NCBI GenBank assembly: GCA_030789695.1
Contig: CM061142.1
Location: 566,609,281 to 566,673,280 of the forward strand
DNA length: 64,000 bases
Direction: 5' to 3'
From: Scilla litardierei
Lineage: Eukaryota > Streptophyta > Magnoliopsida > Asparagales > Asparagaceae
The translations under genes and the position numbers were made by a program. Under the pieces are notes generated by a model. That model worked only from the letters and a program-made list of their open reading frames with translations, did not search any database and was not told the origin of the DNA. This document shows, piece after piece, positions 10,819 through 22,851 of the stretch (position 1 is the first letter of the stretch; the number at the start of each line of letters is the position of its first letter).

Positions 10819-13044
10819 TTAGACCTTTGGAAGCCAAGTCCAATTGGACTTAGACTTCCCCACATAATTCTTACTATGCACAACATCCGAAAAATAAGCA
10901 TTCATATACATTTGTTTTTCATCCATGCTTGTGTCCTTTGGGCTCCAAATAGTGAAAATTTTGGGAGCCATCATCCTATTGGGTCCATGCATGTGACGTT
11001 GATTTCTACGTGATGCATGTTGTGGATAGGCATACGGGACATGATGGAATGGTGCACGACGAGAATTATTCATATGATGAGGTGGGTGTACATATGCTTG
11101 TGTGGGAACACGTGCGTGACGGTGTCTCACATGGTGTGCACGTGCCCGAGAATGTGTTGCATAAAAATCATCATATGTGTGAGCCGGTGGAGTAGGACGT
11201 GTGTTCCTACGTGGCATGTTATTGGTGTACATGTAGGCATGCCCCTTCTTTGGAGGTCCACCCAAAGTGGGTTTCTTTCCGAAAGAGGGTGTGGACGAGG
11301 TGGAAGCACCATTGGTAGATGAACTACCAATAGAGTGTTTGCTCCCACTCGTTGAGGCTTCGGAAGTTGGCCTAACAAAAGTAGTGACCGACTTGGATGA
11401 ATTTCACATCATATACCCCAAGCCAATGTGGTGTTTGGCCGGAAGTAAATCTTTTAGGATATTATCCAAATGGCCCTTACCCTTGTTGAATTTGTTGATT
11501 CGGCCCAATGTGTCCTCATATTTCTCTTTGAGAGAACGCAAAGAAGTATCCAAAGTGGATATTTGCGATGTGAGCACATAAACACGAGATTTAAGATTCT
11601 CGTTCTCAATACTCAAAGTCGAGTTTTGAGAAGTTAAATCCGCTATCTCATGTTCTTCCGCATCCTCAATGCTAACATGTTCAAGTTTCGATTTGAGATT
11701 CACAATCTCATTTCTTAACTCTTCAACAACGGTGTCGTTGTTGGTGATGATATTCTTAGGCGATGTTTGAATGCTAGCTAGGTCATCTTTTACCTTAGTA
11801 TATCTATTTACTAACTTAGTGTATTTTGACCAAAGTTGAGAGTTAGCATTTCTAAGATCATCCATCGTTACCTCATCGCTTTCGTCATTACTATCATCGG
11901 AAGAGGAGGATCCTTGATCTTGCTCCTCTCTTGCCATGAAACACATGTGCGCTTGCTCCACGTGCTCATCGTCCGACTCACCGCTTGAAGAATCATCGGA
12001 GTCGGTGAAGGTAGCTCCGACAAGTCCCTTCTTGTTTCCTTTCGTGTACTTCTTGGACTTGTCATACTTTGGCGCCTTCCACTTCTCCTTTTGCTTATTG
12101 AGGGGACACTCCGCTTTCATGTGTCCCGGCTTATTGCACTTAAAACACAAAGGAGAGGAAGAGGCGTTAGAAGAACCAAATTTACCTTTGGTCTTGAAGT
12201 TACCTTTTCGGAAGAAACGGTTGAACTTCTTGGCCATGAGTGCCATGGATTCCAAGTCCAACTCGTTTTCCGATTCTTCATCATCGGTTGATGTGGATGT
12301 GGATGGAGCGACTTTGAAGGCAATAGCCTTTTTCTTTGGCCCGTCTTGCTTTAGATAAGACTTCATCTTTTCTTGCAATTTGAGCTTGCTATCCTTGCGT
12401 ACCTCGTACGACATTAAAGTACCCATTAGTTGAACTACGGTGTACTTATTCATGTCATTACCTTCCTCGATGGCGAAGGTGCGTTTCTCCCAAGAAGAAG
12501 GAAGTCCTTCGATAAGCTTTGAGCACTTCTCCTTTTGAGTGTAGGACTTGCCGAGGGCCTCTAACTCGTTTATTATGTCAACGAAGCGAGCGTAATATTC
12601 TTTCATCTTCTCGCCCTGTTGCATATGAAACATTTCGTAATCTTTGTTTACGACTACGAGTTTAGAGTCTCTTACCCGACTCGTCCCTTCATGTAGTATG
12701 AGGAGACAGTTCCAAATTTGATATGCACTCTTACATGTGCATATCTTATTGAAGTCCTCGGGCTCCAATGCGCATTGCAAGGCGTTCATTGCCTTGGCAT
12801 TGCTTACCTCCGCGACGACCTCCGCGGTTGTCCATTTCTCAAAGTCTTCTTCTTCGGGCTCGATGTACTCCTTCATTGTAGTCCTCCATAAAGATGCACT
12901 TCGGAGGAAGGTTTCCATCCGACATTTCCAGTACCCGTAGTTGGTACCGTTGAAGAATGGAGGCCTCGTAGAGGAATGTCTCTCCATCACCGAAGATGCT
13001 CCTTCACGGTTCCTGAAGGTGTCATAGTTGGAAGGTGGACGCAC
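10819..13044 (-). pseudogene. gag: Element B gag, one premature stop
   Basis: It starts MRPPSNYDTF at 13044, about 40 bp inside the primer site. The Copia gag domain (FNGTNYGYWKCRMETFL) is at residues about 30-230. The CCHC zinc knuckle CFKCNKPGHMKAEC is near residue 300. Then come a Ser/Asp-rich acidic stretch, a long coiled coil (about 390-510) and a His-rich basic tail ending WTWLPKV. TGA at 11402-11404 replaces the Gly codon present in A. It forms the particle shell and binds element RNA. The stop separates the last 195 codons. Confidence 0.88.
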
Positions 13045-13080
13045 GGTCTTGTTGTCGTTGGCAGAAATAGCTGAGTATCT

Positions 13081-13093
13081 GGCTCTGATACCA
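13081..13093 (-). promoter_or_regulatory. Primer binding site of B (tRNA-iMet type)
   Basis: On the minus strand it reads TGGTATCAGAGCC, two bases inside the 5' LTR end. It is complementary to the 3' end of plant initiator tRNA-Met, the usual Copia primer. Confidence 0.9.
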
Positions 13094-13095
13094 AA

Positions 13096-14835
13096 TGTAA
13101 TGCCCTACCAGCTATTGCACAAGTACTAGAGGGGGGGTGAATAGTACTTTAAAATAATAAGGAGTATAATTCCAAATTAAATTGCAAACAACTACCAAAT
13201 CAATTTGCGGAAGCTTAAATTGAATGACAACACAAAATTAACAATGCTAACAAACGAAGTTAATGGGTTCGGATCCACCCAAGTCTCCCCGACTTGTTCC
13301 CGGTGATCCTACGTCCCAACCACCCGGATCCCCTCCGGATACTTGAGTTAGAAACCCTAACTCAAGATTTCCACTATGAATATCTTGTGAAAAACCTTCA
13401 CAAGATCAAATCATACATGCAATGGCAAAGTGAATCCCACAACCCGGGATCACAAACTTCTCTCACAACCGAGAGAACCAATTAGCAATATAAAAGAGTT
13501 ATATTGAAATAAACAAATCTTACCACAAAATCCTATACCTTGAGTTTTTCTTACCCAAATGGTGAAATGGAGGATTTGAGGAAGATGAAGTCACCAAGAC
13601 CTAGCACCAAGGAAATGACCAGCAATCGGTGCCTAGGAAAGAGTTGGAGACTTGGATCAAGCAATAGCTTGAAGAGCTCACCAAGAACAAGCTTCTCTCT
13701 AGATCTAGAAATGAGAGAGAATGGGTTTCTTGTGAGGAAGAGAGCTTTAGATTAGAGTGAGAATAGCTATCTCTTTAGAACTCAATGAATCTCTGAATGG
13801 AAGCTCTTCTCTGGATAGAAATGACCTAGGTTCGTATTTATAGGAACCCAAAAACACATGTTAGGTCATTCACCAACGGATAGAAATCTGTGAGACTTAG
13901 TCGGTCAAAGAACAATTACTGACCGACTAGTTCATCAACTAGTCGGTCAGCCAAACAACGTGGACCGACTAAGAGTAGATCTGAGAAGAGATAGAATTTC
14001 AGACCTAGAAATCTAGTCGGTCCAAGAAGACTGTCTGACCGACTAGTTTCACAACTAGTCGGTCAGCCAATGAACGTAGACCGACTAAGAGGCAAAATGA
14101 GCTAGTCTGAATGCAAGTTGACTTAGTCGGTCCAAGAACAAAAGTTGACCGACTAAATTGTCAACTAGTCGGTCACCAAACGTTCTTAGACCGACTAACG
14201 GTAAACAGTAGCTTAGGAGAAATTTAGAGTGAACAGTAAGTCACAACTAGTCGGTCAAAGAAGCATCACTGACCGACTAGTTCACAAACTAGTCAGTCGG
14301 TGAGTCAACGTAGACCGACTAACTGTAAACAGTAAAGTCCAAGAAATTAAGGAATCAAACTAGTCGGTCCAAGAACAGTTGCCGACCGACTAGATCACCA
14401 TCTAGTCGGTCAGTACTTGTTCTTGTACCAACTAACATGCACATACAAATCCGAATCGAAGCGCGACTCTTCGAGGAAGTTAGAATGAACTTGTGCAAGG
14501 ATCCTAGAGCTACGAAATGAGCGTAATGAAGATAGAAACGTAAGATATACTCAAGGCTTAACATTCTATATATCGAAGCTAAAAGACTATAAATAAAACC
14601 TTAATAAACGGTCTTCGAGAGCTTCGATTGAATCTTCATAACTTCCAAAGCGTCGCAAGAGCTTCAACGAAGCTTTAGTCATGAATATGAGCTTTGGAAA
14701 GTGTTGAGATGTCGCTTTGAATGTTCTCGTGAATTTGGCGACGATCTCCAAAACTGCGCTCACAAATTGTTAGTTCATGGATTATTTATGTTTGCTCATC
14801 ATCAAAACCAAATCCGGGGAGTCCAATATTCAACA
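13096..14835 (-). repeat. Element B 5' LTR (1740 bp)
   Basis: In the sense orientation it begins TGTTGAATATTGG (at 14835) and ends GGCATTACA (at 13096). It aligns with A's 3' LTR throughout. TATA is at 13835-13842 (minus strand). The bases beyond the outer end, atacc, are C's gag. Confidence 0.92.
13905..14425 (-). repeat. Palindrome array in B LTR, five dyads
   Basis: Dyads of CTAGTCGGTC and GACCGACTAG start near 13919, 14036, 14152, 14269 and 14381, about 112-118 bp apart, with flanking half-sites. Number and spacing match A. Confidence 0.88.
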
Positions 14836-15665
14836 ATACCTTCTCGGAGGAATCGATCGAACTTCCTTGCCATACGGGCAATGGATTCCATGTCCAATTC
14901 GTCTTCCGATTCTTCATCATCGGTAGATGGAGCGGCCTTGAAGGTAATCGCCTTTTTCTTTGGCTCATCTTGCTTCAAGTACGCTTTCATCTTTTCCTTC
15001 ATTCGGATCTTACTATCCTTGCGTACCTCGTAAGACAACAAGGTACCCATTAGTTGTACGACGGTATATTTATTCATGTCATTACCTTCCTCGATGGCGA
15101 AGGTACGCTTTTCCCAACATGATGGAAGACCGTCGATAATCTTCGTGACTTTCTCCTTTTGGGTATAGACCTTCCCAAGAGCTTTCAAGTCGTTGGATAT
15201 ATCCACGAAGCGAGCGTAATATTCCTTCATGGTTTCGCCCTGCTCCATATGAAACAACTCAAATTTTTTATTAGCAACGACGAGTTTAGAATCTTTTACC
15301 GTACTCGATCCTTCGTGCAATATGAGGAGTTGGTTCCATATTTGATATGCACTCTTACATGTGCATATCTTGTTGAAGTCCTCCGGCTCCAACGCACAAT
15401 TCAAGGCATTCATTGCCTTGGCATTGGCTACTTCCGTGGCGACCTCCGCGGGAGTCCACTTCGCGAAATCTTCTTCGGAAGGCTCGACATACTCCGTCAT
15501 GGTGGCTCTCCATAGTGAAGCGCTCCGGAGGAAAATTTGCATCCGGCATTTCCAGTACCCATAGTTGGTACCGTTGAAGTGTGGAGGCCTGACTGAGGAT
15601 AGTCCTTCCATAACTGAAGAAGCTCCATCGCGGTTCTTGAAGACGTTGTAGTCGTTGTTCGTCAT
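14836..15665 (-). pseudogene. gag: Element C gag, N-terminal fragment
   Basis: It starts MTNNDYNVFKNRDG at 15665. The Copia gag domain is well preserved (FNGTNYGYWKCRMQIFL, then the YYARFVDI and WEKRTFAIEEGNDMNKY regions, as in B). The frame has no stop up to 14836, where the insertion of B replaces the zinc knuckle and the rest. The few codons read beyond that point come from B's LTR. Confidence 0.88.
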
Positions 15666-15701
15666 AGCTTTGAACTTTGGCTATGTGTAGCTTTGAACCT
15701 T

Positions 15702-15714
15702 GGCTCTGATACCA
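15702..15714 (-). promoter_or_regulatory. Primer binding site of C (tRNA-iMet type)
   Basis: The minus strand reads TGGTATCAGAGCC, two bases inside the LTR end at 15717. The sequence continues AAGGTTCAAAG, different from B. Confidence 0.9.
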
Positions 15715-15716
15715 AT

Positions 15717-17438
15717 TGTAGTGCCCTGGGAAGCCACTGCACATGTACTAGAGGGGGGGTGAATAGTACTTTTAAATAATAGTGAGAGTTATTCCTAATT
15801 ATCGTGCAATTAACAAACAACAATGCGGAATAACAACGATCAACAAGAATAAATGCAAACGCAAACAAATGGTTTAATGGGTTCGGATCCACCCAAGTCT
15901 CCCCGACTTGTTCCCGGTGATCCTACGTCCCAACCACCCGGATCCCTTCCGGATACTTGAGTTAGAAACCCTAACTCAAGATTTCCAATATGACCACTTG
16001 CGAAAACCTCACAAGTGCAAACGACCTACAATCGAATACCGTGAATCCCACAACCCGGGATCACGCAAAACCTCTCACAACCGAGAGTATACAATTCAAA
16101 TATAACTGAAATGAAATGCTTACCAACAAAATACCTATGCCTTGAGATTTCTTACCAAATTAGGGCAAAGAGGATTTTGATGGAGGAAGAGTCACCAAAC
16201 CCTAGCTTCAAGAAGATGGTCAGCAATGGAAGCCTAGGGATGAGATGGATGACCTAGAATCAAGCCCTTGGCTTGGAAGGCTCACAATCAATGAATCTCT
16301 CTTGAGGAATAAGAGCGAGTGAGAGATTCTTGATAATGGGAGAGCTTGAAGATGAGAGTTGAAAGCTTCTCTTGGAATCAATAGAACTCTGGAAAATAGC
16401 AGCCTTGGATCCTATGAAATAACCCCTTCAGGTATTTAAAGGATCAAGGGAAAAGAGAGAAAGAAACGTCGCTTTCAAAACTCCAACGGATCTAAATCTG
16501 AAGCAGACTAGTCGGTCTAAGAAGGATCACTGACCGACTAGTTCATCAACTAGTCGGTCGGTGATTCAACATGGACCGACTAACAGCTCGACAGCCAAAA
16601 GAGTGATTTCCAGGCAACATGAACTAGTCGGTCTAAGAAGACTTGCCAACCGACTAGTTTGCCAACTAGTCGGTCGGTGAGTGTTCTTTGACCGACTAAG
16701 AGTGAAATGCACGAAGCTGAATACAAGTTACACTAGTCGGTCTAAGAACAAATGCTGACCGACTAGTTTCACAACTAGTCGGTCGATGAATGTTATTGGA
16801 CCGACTAACTGTAAACAGTAACTCAGGCTGTACAGAGGCAAGCTCAACTAGTCGGTCTGAGAAGGATTCCTAACCGACTCGATCGTCATCTAGTCGGTCG
16901 GTGAACCTTCTTTGACCGACTAATTGATCGACATGGCTGAGCTGAAATGAGTTAGGACATCTAGTCGGTTCATGAAGAGTTGCCGACCGACTAGATTGTC
17001 ATCTAGTCGGTTGGTGACTCTACTTGAACCAACTAAGATGCACTAGAAGCCGAGGGAAGAAGCGATAGGCTTCGGGAAAGTTTCTAATGGCTTCTAAGAT
17101 AATCCTAGCTCTAAGATATGAGCGATATGAAGATAGACATGTAAGAATTACTCAAGGATTAACATTCTATAAATCGAAGCTAAAAGACTATGAATAAAAC
17201 CTTAAGGAACGGTCTTCGAAAGCTTCGACCAAATCTTCATGACTTCCAAAAAGGTCCAAAAGCTTTAACGAAGCTTTAGGCATTGAATACGAGCTTTGAG
17301 AAGTCTTAAGATGTCGCTTTGAATGTTCTCGTGAATTTGGCGACGATCTCCATAACTGCGCTCACAAATTGTTAGTTCACAATTTATTTATGTTTGCTCA
17401 TCATCCAAAACCAAATACGAGGAGTCCAATACTCAACA
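15717..17438 (-). repeat. Element C 5' LTR (1722 bp)
   Basis: In the sense orientation it starts TGTTGAGTATTGG at 17438 and ends GGCACTACA at 15717. It has the same order of parts as A and B: palindrome array, then a TATA-like TTTAAATACC near 16431, then the leader and a short C run. Confidence 0.9.
16505..17045 (-). repeat. Palindrome array in C LTR, five dyads, more degenerate
   Basis: Dyads start near 16530, 16646, 16757, 16870 and 16982. Several arms carry substitutions, for example ccaaccgactag and aaccgactcg, but five units and a spacing of about 112 bp are kept. Confidence 0.85.
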
Positions 17439-18251
17439 ATCCCGTCACTGGATTTGCACCGTTGAAGCGAGTCGCTCGCAAAGACGACGGCGAAACTGAG
17501 TTAGCCCGATGTATGCCCTAATCCTACCCTGAGCACGAAACAAAGCTGACATGGACGAGGGGCTTGGGTGAAAACAACGAGAACGGGATTAGCTGACGTG
17601 AAAGGGTTTCTTTTTAAAGGAATTGCTAGACGCACAGACCGTCAATTTAAATGATTTGAATTGGAATTGCTATACACATAAACCAAAGTGCTTTCCAAGA
17701 TTGACGAGCTACAGATTGAGATTCAGGAATCAGATTGAGACACCGTTTGCGTCAGACTGGAGCTGACGACGTGCTAATTGACAAAGACGACTACACGGAC
17801 ACGAACTAAGCATTTCTAAAACCTTTGCTCTTTATATTCATGTACTAGTGTAACGATCTCTATAGGGAAACTTTACCAATATTTGTGTTATTTTGAGACT
17901 TGTCTGGTTGGGGCTAGACAAGAGGGTCTTGACGTGTTGGTGCAGTCAAGATACACATTTATTAGGTTGATAGAGTTCTGCACTTTGGTGAGTGTGGTAC
18001 AGTTTAGGTGGGGAGTTGGAGCTAGGACCCCATTGTAGGTATACAGAAGGGACTTATTAATGGTAATATTTGCTTGGGGGCTGGACGTAGGTCGTGATGC
18101 GACCGAACCAGAGTAAATCTATGTGTACTCTGTGATTGTCTCTTATTTACTCGGCTTGTGTTTATAATTGCGTGTGATTTCTCATGGGTTGCATGAGAAT
18201 TTTTTTATTAGCCTATTCACTCCCCCTCTAGGCTAGGATCTTGATCCAACA
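17439..18251 (+). mobile_element. K: 3' part of a Sirevirus-like LTR, cut by C
   Basis: It ends ...CTAGGCTAGGATCTTGATCCAACA at 18251, preceded by the C/T-rich box cactccccctctagg that closes Sirevirus LTRs. It matches, in inverted orientation, the start of H (32266 onward), for example in the boxes around gaaactttacc and agcatttctaaaacc. No primer site follows 18251, so it is a 3' LTR or solo LTR end. D's LTR resumes at 18252. C's LTR abuts it at 17439, so C inserted into it. Confidence 0.75.
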
Positions 18252-18722
18252 TATGCACTACTCCCACATACATTGAAATGGGTGTGAGAGTTGATTCATG
18301 AACTTTAATAAGGAGAAGAACCAATTTAGCAATTACCTTTGGTGCACCCCATGTGTACTTAATTGATTTATTTCCCGATCCTCGTACCTTGACATGGATG
18401 AGTGCACGAGTTATCATGGAATTAACATTTAGCAGAGCAATCGAGTAATCATATTGATATCCTCAACACTCGCACTCTTTCTTTCCCTTGCATCCAAATC
18501 TTAGGACATTACCCTGACTTTAGGGTGCTTAGATAAATCACATATTCAAACAATCATTCACCCTCAAAGGGTGGTTAGAACCCTCGTCCATTCTTTACAT
18601 GCTCCCAGTATTTGTATGAATTTGTAGATTAGTTCCATTTATGTAAATACGATCCCGTACTCATCGGGTATAATATTTACCAACCCCGTACACTTGCGAG
18701 TATCGCCTTTCACGTCCAGTCA
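18252..18722 (+). repeat. End of D 5' LTR
   Basis: This AT-rich sequence ends ...CACGTCCAGTCA six bases before the primer site. It contains the gatcccgtactcatcgggta and acacttgcgagtat boxes usual near Athila LTR ends. Its upstream part is missing because of K and C. It cannot be matched to the 3' LTR at 61493 onward because that LTR is itself interrupted. Confidence 0.65.
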
Positions 18723-18729
18723 AGCAAAT

Positions 18730-18748
18730 TGGTGACGTTGCTGGGGAT
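18730..18748 (+). promoter_or_regulatory. Primer binding site of D (tRNA-Asp type, degenerate)
   Basis: It reads TGGTGACGTTGCTGGGGAT, a mutated form of the TGGCGCCGTTGCCGGGGA site that Athila elements pair with tRNA-Asp. Element E keeps a better copy at 22723. Confidence 0.75.
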
Positions 18749-19059
18749 GGCGTATTTTCATTTCACTTTTTGGTTTTTGTCGTGAAAATTTGGTGAGATC
18801 TTTCCATTCTATTGTTTATATTCATTGTGGATATCCATATTTGTTTTTCAATTTATATAATGATCAAAACCATAAAAATTAGGTTAATCTTGGAATGTTT
18901 TGGCTTGAGCTTAACTTTCTAGTTTATGTGGTTAAGGACCCCTCGAACACATAGATTAGTAAGAAATATAGACATGGTCGATAACAATACTTATACCAAT
19001 GGTATGATAATACCAATCATAGTGAGGACGATCACTCTCAACATGAGGGTGATCAAAGT

Positions 19060-20895
19060 TTGAGATATGTGTTGAGACCGAGTAGGTCTGCCACCGGCTC
19101 ATGCATTATGCTCCCAGCCGATGCGAATTCCTTTAGCCCAAGACCAAGGATATTTCAAATTCTCCCCACATTTCATGGTGTAGAGAAGGAGAACCCTTAT
19201 TTACATATAAAGGATTTCGAAGATGTCTGCCTCACATGTTCTGATGGGAAGGCTAGCAATAAACCATTTATCTCAAATTGTTTCCTTCTTCTTTGAAGGA
19301 TAAAGCAAAAAATTGGTTTAGTGTTATACCCCCTCATTCTATCAACTCCTGGTTGGCAATGCAAGCTGAATTTCTGAAAAAGTTTTTTCCCTTGCACAGG
19401 ACTCAAGGATTAAAGTGGCAAATGGCGAACCTTTCTCAGAAGCCAAATGAAAGCTTTGATATCACTTGTGAAAGGTTCAAGGAGCTGCTACTAGCATGTC
19501 CACACCATGGATTTGATGCATACAGTCTCATAGGTTTCTTTTATGACAGATTCATCACATCCATGAAACAGTTCGTGGAAATGATGTGCAACGGGAAATT
19601 CTTGGATAAGACATCGGAGGAGGCATGGTATTACTTGGAATCCATAGCGGAGAATGCGTGTAGTTGGGAAGCAACTCTCGAATCCGAGAGAAGGGACATA
19701 CCTCAACCTTCAGCCTGTGGAGGTCTCCTTACCTTGACCCAAGAGGAAGTGCTAGAAGCAAGAATGGAGGCCCTCATTTGCAAGAGACTTGAAGGGTTGC
19801 AGTTGAAAGGAGTGAAGGCCGTGACGGTTGGTAATGAAGGGCTATACAACCTCTGTAGTAGCACAAACCATAGCATTAATCAATGCCCCAACCTACCGCT
19901 AGCGAAGAAAGTGCTTCAGGACCCTACACAAGTGAATTACATGGTGAATTCCAACCAATGGCAAGGATACAACAATTCTAAAAATTAAGTCTCGAGTTGG
20001 AGGAATAGTCCAAATTTAAATTGGGGATCCCAAAGACAACAACAATCTCAACCGTCATATCGTCCATCACCCTTCAACAACAACAACAATCAACAAGGAG
20101 GCCAAAGAAGGAGGGAATAGACAAATGAGCCCCAAGTGCAATCATTGAGTGACACGTTGCAACAATTCATCCAAATGCAAACGTCGCAAAATCAAGACAA
20201 CTTTCAACAATGGCACACCAACAACAATTTCAGCAACTCAACGAGAATATGGCGAAGCTTGCGGCAACTCTAGAGAATGGCAAGCTCCCGACACAACCAC
20301 TCCCCAACCCCAACATAAATTCTTCACCGGGAGGATCCAATATCAAGCCTTGTCAAGCGGTGCCAAATTTGAGGAGTGGTCGAGAAATTAAGAAGCCAGA
20401 GCCACCAAGAGTCGATGCGGAGATAGCTGTGGAGAATGAAGCCACCCTAAATGAAGAGGCACAAGAGGAAAGATCAGAAAAAGGCAACCATTCCGAAGAG
20501 ATCGTCATTGAAGAGCCCGCACCATACACTCCTCTTGTGCCATTCCCTCAAAGGCTTCAACCTCCATGGAAAGATAAGTTTCCGTCCGAAATCTGCGAAA
20601 TATTTCAAAAATGTCAAATTAATATTCCTCTTCTTAAAGCAATAAATCAAATTCATGTATATGCTAACTGTTTAAAAGATGTATGCACCGTTAAGAGAAA
20701 TTTTAGTGTTAAGAAAAAAGCATTCCTAACACAACAAGTTAGTACTATTGTGTAACATAACACTCCCACTAAGTATAAGGATCCCGGCTCACATATAATC
20801 CCATGTGTCATAGGAACCAAAACGATAGGGCAAGCTCTCCTTGATTTAGGCTCGAGTGTTAACATTTTGCCATATAGCTTGTATGTGCAATTAGG
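19060..20895 (+). pseudogene. gag: Element D gag and start of protease, frameshifted
   Basis: The N-terminal part (19060-19290) has FHGVEKENPYLHIKDFEDV. After a frameshift near 19275 the Retrotrans_gag domain continues (KDKAKNWF to 19985: EFLKKFFP, FKELLLACPHHG, FYDRF). A TAA at 19986 and further shifts precede a Gln-rich linker, then PYTPLVPFPQRL and VKKKAFLTQQVS (20210-20755, another frame). TAA at 20753-20755 is followed in frame by the aspartic protease motif ALLDLGSSVNILP (about 20836-20874). At 20895 the frame is interrupted by E's LTR and resumes at 53392. Confidence 0.85.
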
Positions 20896-22716
20896 TGATC
20901 ACTCCATATTTTACACCTTTTTCTGCATGTTTACATGTCGTTTTGATCACTCATATCGCTTTTTTCACGATTATTCGACGATATTGCGTTGCTTTTCACT
21001 ATTTCTTATTTTTGTCGTATTTCAGGAAATATGGAGCGATCTGGAGAGAATTTGAGATCAAAGGATTTGCACTCACTTAGGAGTGTCGCCCACGGCCCAT
21101 TCGAGGACTTATCAGCGATAGAGAATGAGCGAAAGAAGAAGGAAATCAATAGGAGTGACGAGGAGGGGAGAAGAAGAAGAAATGGGCTCAATAGCACACC
21201 ACTCGGCCGAGTAAACCACTCACTCGGCCGAGCAAGAAGCCCTACTCGGCCGAACGGAATGGATACACACACGATGTTTTTAGCGTATACTCGGCCGAGC
21301 AAAGGAAGCCCACTCAGCCGAGTGAGAAAGTTCACTCGCCCGAGTGGTACAGGAAATTCCTCCAGAGAAAGGCCCAAGTTACTGGAATTCAGAGAGATCC
21401 TGAGGAGGCCCACTCGGCCGAGCATGAATGCTCACTCGGCCGAGTGAAGAAGTCCACTCGGCCGAGCATGAATGCTCACTCGGCTGAGTGAAGAAGTCCA
21501 CTCGGCCGAGCCACCCCCGAAGACAGACCCTGAGAACCCCCGAAGTTACTGTTTTTCTGCAGGGTTTGTCAATCGGCCGAGTGACAAGGGTCACTCGGCC
21601 GAGTGACCCTCTCCGACTGCTATTAGGGCTGCGAATTCTGGGCTGCGCAGGGGCAGTTTGGTCACGATTTTTGGACGATTTTAGAGGGTATTTAAATCCT
21701 GTTTTTACCCTAGTTTAGGGAGACTTAAACCATATTTTTTACACTTACTTTTAGGATTTTGACGGCTACTCTTTTGTGAATTCTCAGCTGGAGATCGTTG
21801 GCGTCGACATTGGTTTGTCTATTCTTATTAAAAACTCAATTTTTATGCATTGTTTCTCTTTTTTCAATGAATTGTGCCACGATTATTGTTATTATTTCTG
21901 AGATTTGCATGATGCTTAGTGAGTAGTGTCATCGTCCTTGGGCGTGGGGATGAACCCTATGGACCCTATCTCTGAATTGTGATGAATTTGTAGATTTGTT
22001 GCTAGAATTGATAATGGTTAGGTTGTGATCGATTGATTACAGGTAGCTAGGAATTCATATCGATTGGGATTTGTAAGAGATTGGATCCCAATTGGTAGGA
22101 ATGCCTAGATATTCGATTTAGATTGACAATTGGATTTCTCTAGATTTGGTTTGCAAGAGATTGGACCAAAAGCTAGGATTTTTAATTGTAAATCTATGCT
22201 AATATTTGTTTGCAAGAGATTGAAAGAATAAGAACTATCATAACCTAGATCGTAGCTCGAGTTTGCACGAGAGTGGGCTCGAGATACGATTGAAAAATGA
22301 TGTCGTTCTTCACGCTAGCGGCTTAGGCTAGGGTTTGCACGAGAGTGGGCCTTAATCCGAGGTTTGCTATAGACCGGCAATAGCGCGAGAGTGTGAGCTT
22401 GGTTCTACATTAAGTTGCGACTAGTTCACCTACATTCAAGCTTAGCAACAATGAAATCTATGATTCACAATGATGAGAGACGGTCCGTATTGGGGATTTC
22501 CTATCCCTAGACGCTTTTTTATTATATTGATATTTTCTTGATATTTGAACGATTGTGACTATTACATCAAAACTATTCTCACTCTTTTGATATCTAGGTG
22601 ATTTGAATAAGATATTGTCATTTGTCCTCCTTGAGTTCGATACCCGCTCGTCGCTACACCGTACGCTTGCGGTAAGACTACAAGTCGTTTTTCGGGTGAA
22701 CATCCGGACACGATCA
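20896..22716 (+). repeat. Element E 5' LTR (1821 bp)
   Basis: It runs from TGATCACTCCATATTTTACA to ACACGATCA. The palindrome array is at 21195-21625 and a TATA-like TATTTAAAT at about 21689. The second half has Athila features, with repeated boxes gtttgcacgagagtgggct and gagattggatccc. It differs from the 3' LTR by scattered substitutions and one extra 44-bp array unit. Confidence 0.93.
21195..21625 (+). repeat. CACTCGGCCGAGTG palindrome array in E 5' LTR
   Basis: More than a dozen perfect or near copies of the 14-bp self-complementary motif or its halves (ctcggccgag) occur, often as pairs separated by 12-25 bp. A 44-bp unit (catgaatgctcactcggc and onward) is present twice here and once in the 3' LTR. 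The array ends about 65 bp before the TATA-like box. Confidence 0.9.
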
Positions 22717-22722
22717 AGTTTT

Positions 22723-22737
22723 TGGCGCCGTTGCCGG
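22723..22737 (+). promoter_or_regulatory. Primer binding site of E (tRNA-Asp type)
   Basis: TGGCGCCGTTGCCGG starts six bases after the LTR end. It is complementary to the 3' end of tRNA-Asp, the standard Athila primer. Confidence 0.88.
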
Positions 22738-22851
22738 AGAGGCGATAGTGTTTTATTTTCTTTACTTAGTTATTTCTTTTTATTTTATTATTATTTTTAT
22801 TCTACTCCTCTATCGTGCTAACAATTCCATCGAATCTCTATTTTTCTGTGC

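Larger units (their letters stand above)
9281..14835 (-). mobile_element. Element B: Sirevirus-type Copia element, 3' half cut by A
   Basis: It reads right to left: 5' LTR 13096-14835, primer site, gag, then pol up to 9281, where A begins. The missing RT, env-like gene and 3' LTR should lie left of A, outside the window. Its gag and pol are close copies of A's. Its own right end (14835) interrupts the gag of element C in the same orientation, so B inserted into C. Confidence 0.9.
14836..17438 (-). mobile_element. Element C: older Sirevirus-type Copia element, gag and 5' LTR only
   Basis: Reading right to left it has its 5' LTR (15717-17438), primer site and the first 277 codons of gag, cut at 14836 by B's LTR. 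The rest should lie beyond B and A to the left. It is visibly more diverged from A and B than they are from each other. Its outer end at 17438 abuts the LTR fragment K. Confidence 0.88.
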
